Positions 18,514-28,913 of a stretch of DNA of 64,000 nt are shown here, piece by piece. This DNA is from Streptococcus mitis 17/34 (lineage in GTDB: Bacteria > Bacillota > Bacilli > Lactobacillales > Streptococcaceae), in the NCBI GenBank assembly GCA_000430305.1, contig ASZZ01000003.1:95466-159465 (forward strand), given 5' to 3'. How positions within the stretch are numbered: the first letter of the stretch is position 1; each line of letters opens with the position of its first letter. The position numbers and the translations under genes were made by a program. The notes under the pieces are model-generated. The model did no database searches, was not told the origin of the DNA, and saw nothing but the letters and a program-made list of their open reading frames with translations.

Positions 18514-19143
18514 ATGTTAGAATTACGAAATATCAATAAAGTCTTTGGTGAAAAGCAAATTTTATCTAATTTCAGTCTAAAAATTCCTGAAAAGCAAATC
18601 CTGGCTATCGTTGGGCCTTCGGGTGGAGGGAAGACAACCCTCTTACGTATGCTTGCAGGTCTTGAAACCATTGATTCAGGGCAAATCTTTTATAATGAAG
18701 AACCTTTAGAATTGGATGAACTGGAGAAGCGCAATCTACTAGGATTTGTATTCCAAGATTTTCAACTTTTCCCTCATTTATCCGTTCTAGACAATTTGAC
18801 CTTATCTCCTGTGAAAACCATGGGAATGAAGCAGGATGAGGCTGAGAAGAAGGCGCGAGGTCTTTTGGAACAGTTAGGACTAGCAGGGCACGCAGATGTC
18901 TATCCATTTTCACTATCTGGTGGGCAAAAGCAGCGAGTAGCCTTGGCGCGTGCTATGATGATTGACCCGGAAATCATTGGCTACGATGAACCAACTTCTG
19001 CCCTAGATCCAGAATTACGCTTGGAAGTGGAAAAACTGATCTTGCAAAATAGGGAACTTGGCATGACACAGATTGTGGTTACCCATGATTTGCAGTTTGC
19101 GAAAAATATCGCAGATCAGATTCTCAAGGTTGAGCCCAAGTAG
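18514..19143 (+). CDS. Polar amino-acid ABC transporter ATP-binding protein
   Basis: A 209-residue GlnQ-type ATPase. Walker A GPSGGGKTT (residues 34-42), Q-loop VFQDFQLFPH, signature LSGGQKQRVALARAM, Walker B IIGYDEPTSALD and the switch His in VTHDL are all intact. It is shorter than typical GlnQ (about 240 aa) because it ends soon after the H-loop. SD AGGAGG; 9 bp after the permease. Confidence 0.9.
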   Translation: MLELRNINKVFGEKQILSNFSLKIPEKQILAIVGPSGGGKTTLLRMLAGLETIDSGQIFYNEEPLELDELEKRNLLGFVFQDFQLFPHLSVLDNLTLSPVKTMGMKQDEAEKKARGLLEQLGLAGHADVYPFSLSGGQKQRVALARAMMIDPEIIGYDEPTSALDPELRLEVEKLILQNRELGMTQIVVTHDLQFAKNIADQILKVEPK

Positions 19144-19152
19144 GAGGTGCTA

Positions 19153-19992
19153 ATGACTAATAAGAAAATTGCTTTAGTATTGGTTTCGCTCCTAACCCTC
19201 TTTTTAACTGCATGTACTCAGAAGGCTAGTGATCCAAAGCAGGATAACTGGGATAAGTATCAAGAGCAGGGGAGTATAACCATTGGTTTTGACAATACCT
19301 TCGTACCTATGGGATTTGAAGAAAAGAATGGCCAATATACAGGATTTGATATTGATTTGGCACAAGCTGTCTCAGAAAAATTAAGTGTTAAGGTGCAATT
19401 TCAACCAATTGACTGGGATATGAAGGAGACGGAACTGCAAAATGGAACCATAGACGCCATCTGGAATGGTTATTCTGCGACTGATGAACGCCGAGAGAAA
19501 GTTGTCTTTAGCATTCCTTATATGGAAAATCAGCAGGTTTTGGTTGCTAAGAAAAGACAGCAGATTCATTCGGTAGAGGATATGAAGGATAAGACCTTGG
19601 GAGCGCAAGCCGGTTCATCTGGTTATCTTGACTTTGAGGCCCAGCCAGATTTACTGAAAAATCGTGTCAAAGACCAGAAGGCTAATCAGTACCAGAGTTT
19701 TAATGAGGCCTTGATTGATTTGAAAAATGACCGGATTGATGCCTTGTTGATTGACCGAGTGTATGCTAATTACTATCTCCAGTCTGAAGGTATATTAAGT
19801 GATTACAATGTTTTTTCAGCAGGATTTGAAAGTGAATCTTTTGCGGTCGGAGTTAGACCTGCTGACAAAAGATTACTACAAGCTTTAAACCAAGCTTTTG
19901 TTCAACTTTACCAAGAAGGGAAGTTCCAAAAAATTAGCCAAAAATGGTTTGGAGAAGATGTAGCAACCAAAGAAGTGAAAAGTAGAGATTGA
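19153..19992 (+). CDS. Polar amino-acid ABC transporter substrate-binding lipoprotein
   Basis: A 279-residue family-3 solute-binding lipoprotein. The signal peptide ends in the lipobox LTAC with Cys21. The mature protein has FDNTFVPMGFEEKNGQYTGFDIDLAQAV, the typical ligand-pocket segment, and a C-terminal FQKISQKWFGEDV. I chose ATG 19153 (MTNKKIALVLVSLL) because AGGAGG ends 5 bases before it; the GTG at 19147 lies inside the SD. It closes the operon, and its stop codon lies within the terminator stem. Confidence 0.9.
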   Translation: MTNKKIALVLVSLLTLFLTACTQKASDPKQDNWDKYQEQGSITIGFDNTFVPMGFEEKNGQYTGFDIDLAQAVSEKLSVKVQFQPIDWDMKETELQNGTIDAIWNGYSATDERREKVVFSIPYMENQQVLVAKKRQQIHSVEDMKDKTLGAQAGSSGYLDFEAQPDLLKNRVKDQKANQYQSFNEALIDLKNDRIDALLIDRVYANYYLQSEGILSDYNVFSAGFESESFAVGVRPADKRLLQALNQAFVQLYQEGKFQKISQKWFGEDVATKEVKSRD

Positions 19993-20013
19993 GTGTTTCC
20001 TCAATCTCTTTTT
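19985..20013 (+). terminator. Terminator of the amino-acid transporter operon
   Basis: Perfect 9-bp stem GAGATTGAG / CTCAATCTC with loop TGTTTC, followed by five T. It includes the stop codon of the preceding gene. Confidence 0.85.
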
Positions 20014-20019
20014 GCATCG

Positions 20020-20045
20020 AAAAATCCCCTGACAAGAGTCAGAGG
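20020..20045 (-). terminator. Terminator of lysS (minus strand)
   Basis: On the minus strand CCTCTGAC TCTT GTCAGGGG is followed by ATTTTT. It lies back-to-back with the terminator of the convergent transporter operon. Confidence 0.75.
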
Positions 20046-20054
20046 ATAAGAGTA

Positions 20055-21554
<1,500 letters not shown>

Positions 21555-21650
21555 CTAGTTTTACTCAAAATTGAATACGATGAGTCATTTTTGCGATACT
21601 TCCATTTTATCATAAATAAGCAAGAAATTCACGGATAATCTTTCAAAACT

Positions 21651-21680
21651 AAAAAGAACTTGACGCTAAAATCAAGTTCT
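21651..21680 (-). terminator. Terminator of the minus-strand phosphatase operon
   Basis: Perfect 9-bp stem AGAACTTGA / TCAAGTTCT, followed on the minus strand by four T. It lies just past the end of the histidine-phosphatase gene. Confidence 0.8.
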
Positions 21681-21681
21681 G

Positions 21682-22299
21682 TTATTGATAGGAAGTATCA
21701 TTCCAAGTATTGAGAGTGAATGTTTCAAAATCATGGGTTTCAAGAATGGTCAGGCTGGCATTTGCTAGACCGCCATCTTTACGAAGAAGAGGTTCTTTAT
21801 AACCTAAAAGAGTACGGAGACTGGCAGTAAGATTAGCGCCGTGGCCGACAATTAGAATACGCTCAGCCGGACTATCTTTGAGTGATTTGATAAATTGGAT
21901 GGTCCGTTGAGTTGTGCTATGGAGGGATTCAGCTCCAAACATTTGAGTGTCAAACTTGGCAAGATTCGTACGGAAAGCCTGGATTTGTTGCGGGTAAATA
22001 GCTTCCAAAGTTGCGATTTTCAAACCTTCTAATTTCCCCAGCTGCCATTCACGGAGATTAGGAACACTTTCTAAAGGACAGGGCGTCTGGAGTTGACTTT
22101 GGATAATTTCAGCAGATTTGATTGCTCGAGGTAAATCACTTGAATAAATTTGTTCAAAAGGAATTTCCTTGAGATACTGACCAAGTTTTTTAAGGGTTTC
22201 AATAGATTCAGGAAGTAGGGGAGAATCTCCACTAGCACCTTGAAAGCGTCCTTCCTGATTCCAGACTGTACGGCCATGGCGGACAAAGTATAGTTTCAT
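21682..22299 (-). CDS. Histidine phosphatase / phosphoglycerate mutase-like protein
   Basis: A 205-residue member of the histidine phosphatase superfamily. The catalytic RHGRTVWNQEGRFQG motif is at residues 8-22, and the second catalytic His is in LIVGHGANLTASLR near residue 150. Substrates in this subfamily vary widely, so the reaction is unassigned. It is the last gene of a minus-strand operon (DUF368 - YbaK - phosphatase), and its ATG overlaps the upstream stop by one base. Confidence 0.88.
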   Translation of the reverse strand: MKLYFVRHGRTVWNQEGRFQGASGDSPLLPESIETLKKLGQYLKEIPFEQIYSSDLPRAIKSAEIIQSQLQTPCPLESVPNLREWQLGKLEGLKIATLEAIYPQQIQAFRTNLAKFDTQMFGAESLHSTTQRTIQFIKSLKDSPAERILIVGHGANLTASLRTLLGYKEPLLRKDGGLANASLTILETHDFETFTLNTWNDTSYQ

Positions 22300-22781
22300 T
22301 ACTTGCTGTCCTCCAAGATATCTTCAAAGTCAGCCTTTACAAAGCTAGCCAAGTCTTGTGGTGCGACGATAATGCTGTGACCAACTTCGCCTGCAGAGAC
22401 AATCATTTGATCCAAGTCTAGAGCAATCTGATCGATAAAAATGGGATAATTGTGTTTCTGACGAATACCGACAGGATTATTGGCTCCATGAATATAACCT
22501 GTTGTTTTTTCCAAGTCTTTTTGAGGAATCATGCTCACTTTTTTATTGCCAGAAATTTTAGCTAGTTTCTTTTCAGACAAGTGTTGAGTGATGGGAAGAA
22601 TTCCGATAATCGGTCCGGTCTTATCTCCTAAAAGAGCCAAGGTTTTGAAAATCTGATCTCGTTCATAACCTTGCGGAAGTTCTCCTTCCAGAGCATTGAT
22701 TTGAATTCCCTGATGTGAGATACCTGCTTTAGACAGGATTTGTTCCACCAATGTTTTTTTGATTTTAACTTTTTTTGCCAT
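22299..22781 (-). CDS. ybaK: YbaK/EbsC-type Cys-tRNA(Pro) deacylase
   Basis: A 160-residue trans-editing protein of the YbaK family, which hydrolyses mischarged Cys-tRNA(Pro). Typical features are the N-terminal KTLVEQILSKAGISHQ, the conserved Lys in KVSMIPQKDLEKTTGYIHGANNPVGI and the final acidic helix. Start and stop are directly coupled to both neighbours by one-base overlaps. This shows a tight operon. Confidence 0.9.
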   Translation of the reverse strand: MAKKVKIKKTLVEQILSKAGISHQGIQINALEGELPQGYERDQIFKTLALLGDKTGPIIGILPITQHLSEKKLAKISGNKKVSMIPQKDLEKTTGYIHGANNPVGIRQKHNYPIFIDQIALDLDQMIVSAGEVGHSIIVAPQDLASFVKADFEDILEDSK

Positions 22782-23623
22782 TATTTATACTTATCCTCCA
22801 ATTGGCTCATCCAAATACCAAGCCAGATTCCCAAGGCAAAGAAGAAGGCGATGATGACATACCCAACAAGTGAAAGGCCTGTGTATTGGATGCTTTCAGC
22901 GTTTCCTGCATTTGGAATCAAGATCAAAAGGGTACTTGATAGGACGATCCCGATGATGAAATGATAGACGCGTGAGTGGTAGTTGTTTAAGGCATAATCC
23001 ATCAATTTTGAAAAAACGATAAGAGTGGCACCCGCCCCAATTCCAATCGGGAAGAAGGTTCCCAAGAGGTCAAAGGTTTTAAAACCAGTCAACATAGGAG
23101 CATAGAGTCCCAAAATCAAAAGTAGATTTGATGGACTGAGACCAGGAACCAATACTCCAAGAGCCAATAGTAGCCCTGCTAGGACGAAATTAAGAAAGCT
23201 GGCGCTTAAGGTTCCAACAACAAAATTTAAGGAATAGAGACCTAGTCCAGAAATGATAAAGGTGGCCCAGAACCAAGCTAAATCAATCTTGTCTCGGTCA
23301 GATTCTCGAGTTGATTCTTTTAGTAGGCTCGGAACAGTACCAATGATGGCCCCTGCAAAGCTCCATAAGACAAAGACCTGATAATTTTCAAGCAGGTATT
23401 CAATCGGATAAGAAAATAAGCCGATTCCCAGAAGCATACCGATGGCAACTGGAATAAAGTACAAAACATTTTCTTTAAAGTCTTTAAAGGGGTGGGCCAG
23501 AAAGCCAATCATTCGTTCATAAATCCCTAAGATTGCTGCTAGAACCCCTCCGGAAATTCCCGGTAGGATAAAACCAAGAGCAATCACAATCCCTTTAATA
23601 AGGCGTGCTAACCACGAGAGCAT
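22781..23623 (-). CDS. DUF368 membrane protein (candidate undecaprenyl-phosphate translocase)
   Basis: A 280-residue polytopic protein with about eight hydrophobic segments and the DUF368 hallmarks GFILPGISGGVLAAILGIYE at the N-terminus and GVLVPGLSPSNLLLILGLY in the second half (two inverted half-repeats). DUF368 proteins have recently been proposed to flip undecaprenyl phosphate back across the membrane (PopT class). That role is taken from family knowledge, not from this sequence. SD GGAGGAAAA precedes ATG 23623. Confidence 0.88.
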   Translation of the reverse strand: MLSWLARLIKGIVIALGFILPGISGGVLAAILGIYERMIGFLAHPFKDFKENVLYFIPVAIGMLLGIGLFSYPIEYLLENYQVFVLWSFAGAIIGTVPSLLKESTRESDRDKIDLAWFWATFIISGLGLYSLNFVVGTLSASFLNFVLAGLLLALGVLVPGLSPSNLLLILGLYAPMLTGFKTFDLLGTFFPIGIGAGATLIVFSKLMDYALNNYHSRVYHFIIGIVLSSTLLILIPNAGNAESIQYTGLSLVGYVIIAFFFALGIWLGIWMSQLEDKYK

Positions 23624-23691
23624 ATTTTTCCTCCAACTATTTCTATTTCAAAAAATCCTTACTATATTGTATCACAATCAAACACAAAAGA

Positions 23692-23718
23692 AAAAGCAAA
23701 TGATAAACAAATGCTTTT
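23692..23718 (-). terminator. Terminator of the GH25 gene (minus strand)
   Basis: AAAAGCA / TGCTTTT around a 13-base loop. On the minus strand it runs into T-rich sequence and touches the stop codon of the GH25 gene. Confidence 0.6.
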
Positions 23719-24517
23719 AAGGTTTTAAAAAGAGTTTTCTAAAAGTTTCTTCTTTGTTTTTTAAGGAAGAGATGACGTTGATATCCAAATCGTGATTAAA
23801 GCCAGCAATTTTTCCTTTAGAAGTGTACTGGTGGATGTCGTAATCTAAATCAGTTTTTGGAGTTGCCTCGTAGAATCCTGAGTCAGAACCATAGGACGGA
23901 ATCCAAATAGAAGAAAATTTTGTAGTGTCAATACTATGTTCTTCCATGAAATAAACCCCAACGTAGATTCCAATGTCTTTAGCTCCTAGTGATTCCAGTT
24001 TGGCTCGAAAGGCTTCAACCCCTTCGTTCATATTTGACATGGTTTTTTCTTCAACATCTAGCCAATAGTAGCTAGGGTTATAGGGAGAGGCAGCATTATA
24101 AAAAACTTCAGCTGCTTTTTCCATTTCTTGGACACTTTTTCCAGCTAAATAAGCATAAACACCAACTGGGACATTTCGTTTTTGAAACTCAGTGATATGG
24201 GTTTTAAAAGCCTTATCTACCCCATTAACAAAGGAGGCATCGTTCTCTTTGGACGTTTGAGCGCCACTATGGACGCGAACAATGGCTCCAGAAATGTTTT
24301 GGGACAGAGTATCGTAATTAATTTCCTCAGGACGCTGCCAACCAGAAACATCAATTACCGGTTTATCTAAGTTATGTAATGCCTGGGTTTTTATTTGAGT
24401 AATATTTGATTTTGTTTTTACAGGATGATCTTCATAATGGGGGCGATTTAGGATTAACATAAAAATCATAATCCCAAAAAAACCAAATAAAATAAGCGGA
24501 TTAAATTTCTTTCTCAT
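23717..24517 (-). CDS. Membrane-anchored GH25 lysozyme-family protein
   Basis: A 266-residue protein with an N-terminal membrane segment (NPLILFGFFGIMIFMLIL) and a glycoside hydrolase family 25 domain (about residues 52-245). The catalytic-face residues are present: the DVSGWQRP start, the central DVEEKTM acidic pair (YYWLDVEEKT) and IHQYTSKGKIAGFNHDLDINV at the end. GH25 enzymes cleave peptidoglycan. No choline-binding or other wall-binding repeats are attached, so it is a membrane-tethered, cell-associated enzyme. It is monocistronic. Confidence 0.87.
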   Translation of the reverse strand: MRKKFNPLILFGFFGIMIFMLILNRPHYEDHPVKTKSNITQIKTQALHNLDKPVIDVSGWQRPEEINYDTLSQNISGAIVRVHSGAQTSKENDASFVNGVDKAFKTHITEFQKRNVPVGVYAYLAGKSVQEMEKAAEVFYNAASPYNPSYYWLDVEEKTMSNMNEGVEAFRAKLESLGAKDIGIYVGVYFMEEHSIDTTKFSSIWIPSYGSDSGFYEATPKTDLDYDIHQYTSKGKIAGFNHDLDINVISSLKNKEETFRKLFLKP

Positions 24518-24635
24518 ATTTCATAATTTTACCTTAAAAATGAAAAAAAAATCAAAAAAAATATTCAAAAAATGGGTCAAGAAAGGACTTTAGAGCATTT
24601 TTTCATTCAAGAGCGCGGAATGATTTGAAATATGG

Positions 24636-24641
24636 TATAAT
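24636..24641 (+). promoter_or_regulatory. Extended -10 promoter of the glmU operon
   Basis: TATAAT with TGG directly upstream, 32 bp before the glmU ATG. An SD (GAAAAGAGAAG) lies between. Confidence 0.65.
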
Positions 24642-24657
24642 AAAAGGGAATTTCTAG

Positions 24658-26052
<1,395 letters not shown>

Positions 26053-26061
26053 GAGCCTATC

Positions 26062-26607
26062 ATGGAATTTGAAGAAAAAACACTTAGCCGAAAAGAAATC
26101 TATCAAGGACCAATTTTTAAACTGGTTCAAGATCAGGTTGAATTACCAGAAGGCAAGGGAACTGCCCAACGCGATTTGATTTTCCACAATGGAGCTGTCT
26201 GCGTTTTAACTGTAACAGATGAACAAAAACTCATCTTAGTCAAGCAGTACCGCAAAGCTATCGAGGCTGTCTCTTACGAAATTCCAGCTGGAAAATTGGA
26301 AGTAGGAGAAAATACAGACCCTGTTGCAGCAGCCCTGCGTGAATTAGAGGAAGAAACAGCCTATACAGGGAAGTTAGAACTCTTGTACGATTTTTATTCA
26401 GCCATTGGCTTTTGTAATGAAAAGTTAAAACTATACCTAGCAAGCGATTTGACAAAGGTGGAAAATCCGCGTCCGCAGGATGAGGATGAAACCTTGGAAG
26501 TTCTTGAAGTGAGTCTAGAAGAAGCCAAGGAATTGATCCAATTAGGTCATATCTGTGATGCCAAGACAATTATGGCTGTTCAGTATTGGGAATTGCATAA
26601 AAAATAG
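26062..26607 (+). CDS. NUDIX hydrolase, ADP-ribose pyrophosphatase type
   Basis: A 181-residue enzyme. The Nudix box [23 protein letters not shown] spans about residues 76-98 and is complete. The N-terminal strand [40 protein letters not shown] is typical of ADP-ribose pyrophosphatases. It starts 9 bp after glmU with SD AGGAGCC. Confidence 0.92.
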   Translation: MEFEEKTLSRKEIYQGPIFKLVQDQVELPEGKGTAQRDLIFHNGAVCVLTVTDEQKLILVKQYRKAIEAVSYEIPAGKLEVGENTDPVAAALRELEEETAYTGKLELLYDFYSAIGFCNEKLKLYLASDLTKVENPRPQDEDETLEVLEVSLEEAKELIQLGHICDAKTIMAVQYWELHKK

Positions 26608-26618
26608 AGGAGGTCAGT

Positions 26619-26930
26619 ATGGGGAAACCTTTATTAACGGATGAAATGATTGAAAGAGCTAATAGAGGCGAAAAAATTTCAGGTCCTCCTTTGCTGGATG
26701 ATGAGGAGACAAAGATTTTACCAACCTCTTCTTCCAGTTTTGGTTATGCCAATTCTAAGGGGCATGGCTTTAGTCAGGAAACCTTGAAGATTCAGGTCGA
26801 ACCGTCTATTCATAAAAGCCGTCGCATTGAAAATACCAAGAGAAATGTCTTCAATTCTAAACTGAATAAAATATTATTTGCAGTCATCTTTCTCTTGATT
26901 TTGCTTGTCTTAGCAATGAAACTGTTGTAA
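26619..26930 (+). CDS. macP: MacP, membrane-anchored cofactor of PBP2a
   Basis: A 103-residue protein with a cytoplasmic N-terminal region ([20 protein letters not shown], then a Ser-rich linker) and a single C-terminal transmembrane helix ([19 protein letters not shown]). Sequence and position between the NUDIX gene and mtnN match pneumococcal MacP, an activator of the aPBP PBP2a regulated by the Ser/Thr kinase StkP. The Thr in DDEETKILP (residue 31 here) lies where the reported phosphosite would be. SD GGAGG. Confidence 0.88.
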   Translation: MGKPLLTDEMIERANRGEKISGPPLLDDEETKILPTSSSSFGYANSKGHGFSQETLKIQVEPSIHKSRRIENTKRNVFNSKLNKILFAVIFLLILLVLAMKLL

Positions 26931-26946
26931 TCGAAAAGGAATTGAA

Positions 26947-27639
26947 ATGAAAATAGGAATTATTGCTGCTATGCCAGAAGAACTGGCTTATCTGGTCCAG
27001 CATCTAGACAATGCCCAAGAACAAGTTGTTTTAGGGAATACCTATCATACAGGAACTATTGCATCTCATGAAGTCGTTCTTGTAGAAAGTGGAATTGGTA
27101 AGGTCATGTCTGCTATGAGTGTGGCGATTTTGGCTGATCATTTTCAAGTGGATGCTCTTATCAATACGGGATCAGCTGGGGCGGTCGCAGAAGGTATTGC
27201 TGTTGGGGATGTCGTGATTGCTGACAAATTAGCTTATCATGACGTGGATGTCACAGCTTTTGGCTATGCTTATGGACAAATGGCGCAACAACCACTTTAT
27301 TTCGAATCAGACAAAACCTTTGTTGCCAAAATCCAAGAGAGTTTATCTCAATTGGACCAAAAATGGCATCTTGGTTTGATTGCTACAGGAGATAGTTTTG
27401 TTGCAGGAAATGATAAGATAGAAGCGATTAAGTCCCATTTCCCAGAAGTTTTAGCTGTTGAGATGGAGGGAGCGGCTATTGCTCAGGCAGCGCATGGTCT
27501 TAATCTTCCAGTCTTAGTCATCCGTGCTATGAGTGACAATGCTAACCATGAAGCAAACATCTCTTTTGATGAGTTTATTATCGAAGCTGGACGTCGCTCT
27601 GCCCAAGTCTTATTAACCTTTTTGAAGGCCTTAGATTAA
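26947..27639 (+). CDS. mtnN: 5'-methylthioadenosine/S-adenosylhomocysteine nucleosidase
   Basis: The Pfs enzyme, which recycles methylthioadenosine and SAH and supplies S-ribosylhomocysteine to LuxS. 230 aa. Motifs are MKIGIIAAMPEELAYLVQ, the VDALINTGSAGAV strand, and the catalytic ATGDSFVAG and VLAVEMEGAAIAQAAH segments ending in VIRAMSDNANHEA. The start lies 16 bp after macP with SD AAAAGGA; it is the last gene of the glmU operon. Confidence 0.95.
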   Translation: MKIGIIAAMPEELAYLVQHLDNAQEQVVLGNTYHTGTIASHEVVLVESGIGKVMSAMSVAILADHFQVDALINTGSAGAVAEGIAVGDVVIADKLAYHDVDVTAFGYAYGQMAQQPLYFESDKTFVAKIQESLSQLDQKWHLGLIATGDSFVAGNDKIEAIKSHFPEVLAVEMEGAAIAQAAHGLNLPVLVIRAMSDNANHEANISFDEFIIEAGRRSAQVLLTFLKALD

Positions 27640-27647
27640 GCGAAAAT

Positions 27648-27676
27648 TTGACAGTTTTTCTAGCTTATGATAAGAT
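27648..27676 (+). promoter_or_regulatory. Promoter of rocS
   Basis: -35 TTGACA (27648-27653), 17-bp spacer, -10 TAAGAT (27671-27676), starting 8 bp after the mtnN stop. Confidence 0.8.
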
Positions 27677-27715
27677 TTAAGTAAAGAAAAGCTAGAAAAC
27701 GTTTCAGAGGATATT

Positions 27716-28207
27716 ATGAGTATTGAAATGACCGTCAGTGAGATTGCAGAGGTTTTAGGATTATCTCGCCAAGCAATCAATAATCGTGTCAAAGAATTAC
27801 CAGAAGAAGACACAGATAAAAATGACAAAGGGGTAACAGTCGTTACCAGAAGTGGCTTGATTAAGCTAGAAGAAATCTATAAAAAAACGATTTTTGAAGA
27901 TGAGCCTGTCAGTGAAGATGTCAAGCAACGTGAACTGATGGAGATTCTAGTGGATGAGAAGAACGCAGAAATTCTTCGTCTTTATGAACAATTAAAAGCA
28001 AAGGATCGTCAGTTATCAGAAAAAGACGAGCAGATGCGTATCAAAGACCGTCAGATTGCTGAGAAAGACAAACAACTCGATCAGCAGCAACAATTGACTC
28101 TTCAAGCCATGAAGGATCAAGAAAATCTTAAGCTAGAGCTGGACCAAGCAAAAGAAGAAGTCCAATCAACTAAGAAAGGCTTTTTTGCTCGTTTATTTGG
28201 AGGATAA
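27716..28207 (+). CDS. rocS: RocS, regulator of chromosome segregation (DUF536)
   Basis: A 163-residue protein. An N-terminal helix-turn-helix (MTVSEIAEVLGLSRQAINNRVKELP, residues 5-29) binds DNA. It is followed by a long coiled coil with heptad-like KDRQLSEKDEQMRIKDRQ repeats (about 80-150). A C-terminal amphipathic helix (KKGFFARLFGG) binds the membrane. This architecture, the length and the position after mtnN match pneumococcal RocS, which interacts with the capsule kinase CpsD and with ParB and protects the chromosome during division. SD AGAGGA. Confidence 0.88.
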   Translation: MSIEMTVSEIAEVLGLSRQAINNRVKELPEEDTDKNDKGVTVVTRSGLIKLEEIYKKTIFEDEPVSEDVKQRELMEILVDEKNAEILRLYEQLKAKDRQLSEKDEQMRIKDRQIAEKDKQLDQQQQLTLQAMKDQENLKLELDQAKEEVQSTKKGFFARLFGG

Positions 28208-28210
28208 TCA

Positions 28211-28251
28211 AGGAGCTGTTTAGGTTATGTGCTAACCTAATGGCTTCTTTT
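28211..28251 (+). terminator. Terminator after rocS
   Basis: Perfect 8-bp stem TTAGGTTA / TAACCTAA, extended outward imperfectly by GGAGC / GGCTTC and followed by TTTTATTT. Confidence 0.75.
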
Positions 28252-28314
28252 ATTTGTGAATAGTATAGTTGCTCAAAATGAATAAGAAGATAGACAGTAG
28301 AGGAGAAGGATAGA

Positions 28315-28905
28315 ATGGAACGATTAGAAGATTACATTGCTTTTGACTTAGAATTTAATCAGCACGAAGGACAAACACACTTGATTCAAGTTTCGGCAGT
28401 GCGTTTTAGAGATGGTCAGGAAATCGATGCCTATGATTCCTATGTTCATACAAGTGTGCCTTTAAAAAGCTTTATCAATGGTTTGACTGGGATTACGGCT
28501 GAGACCTTAAAAGATGCTCCTCCAGTGGAGAAAGTTATAAAAGATTTCCAAGAGTTTGTGGGTTCTTTACCGATGGTTGGATACAATGCTGCTAAAAGTG
28601 ATTTGCCTATTCTAGCAGAGCATGGTTTAGACTACAGCCAGCAGTACAAGGTGGATTTGTATGATGAAGCTTTTGAACGTCGGAGTTCAGATTTACATGG
28701 TATTGCCAATCTCAAATTGCAAACCGTCGCCTCATTTCTTGGATTTCAAGGTCAGTCCCATAATAGCTTGGAGGATGCTCGGATGACGGCGCGTGTTTAC
28801 GAGTCCTTTCTAGAATCCGATCAAGCTAGAGAATTGTTAGGGACAGAAAGTAGCCTGTCGAACAATCCTTTTGGAGGCTTGGACTTGTCTCAATTATTTG
28901 ACTAG
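28315..28905 (+). CDS. DnaQ-like 3'-5' exonuclease
   Basis: A 196-residue DEDDh exonuclease. Exo I is DYIAFDLEFNQHEG (residues 6-19), Exo II is VGYNAAKSDLPIL, and Exo III is SHNSLEDARMTARVYESF with the catalytic His and Asp. It is a stand-alone enzyme without a polymerase domain, related to the epsilon proofreading subunit and to RNase T. Whether it acts on DNA or RNA cannot be told. SD GGAGAAGG. It is followed after about 8 bp by the phosphodiesterase gene. Confidence 0.88.
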   Translation: MERLEDYIAFDLEFNQHEGQTHLIQVSAVRFRDGQEIDAYDSYVHTSVPLKSFINGLTGITAETLKDAPPVEKVIKDFQEFVGSLPMVGYNAAKSDLPILAEHGLDYSQQYKVDLYDEAFERRSSDLHGIANLKLQTVASFLGFQGQSHNSLEDARMTARVYESFLESDQARELLGTESSLSNNPFGGLDLSQLFD

Positions 28906-28913
28906 GAGTGACT

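Noticed and set aside
28908-28913. GTG start for the glycerophosphodiesterase and the similar GTG at 19147
   Set aside because: Both GTG codons overlap the Shine-Dalgarno sequence of the ATG two codons later.
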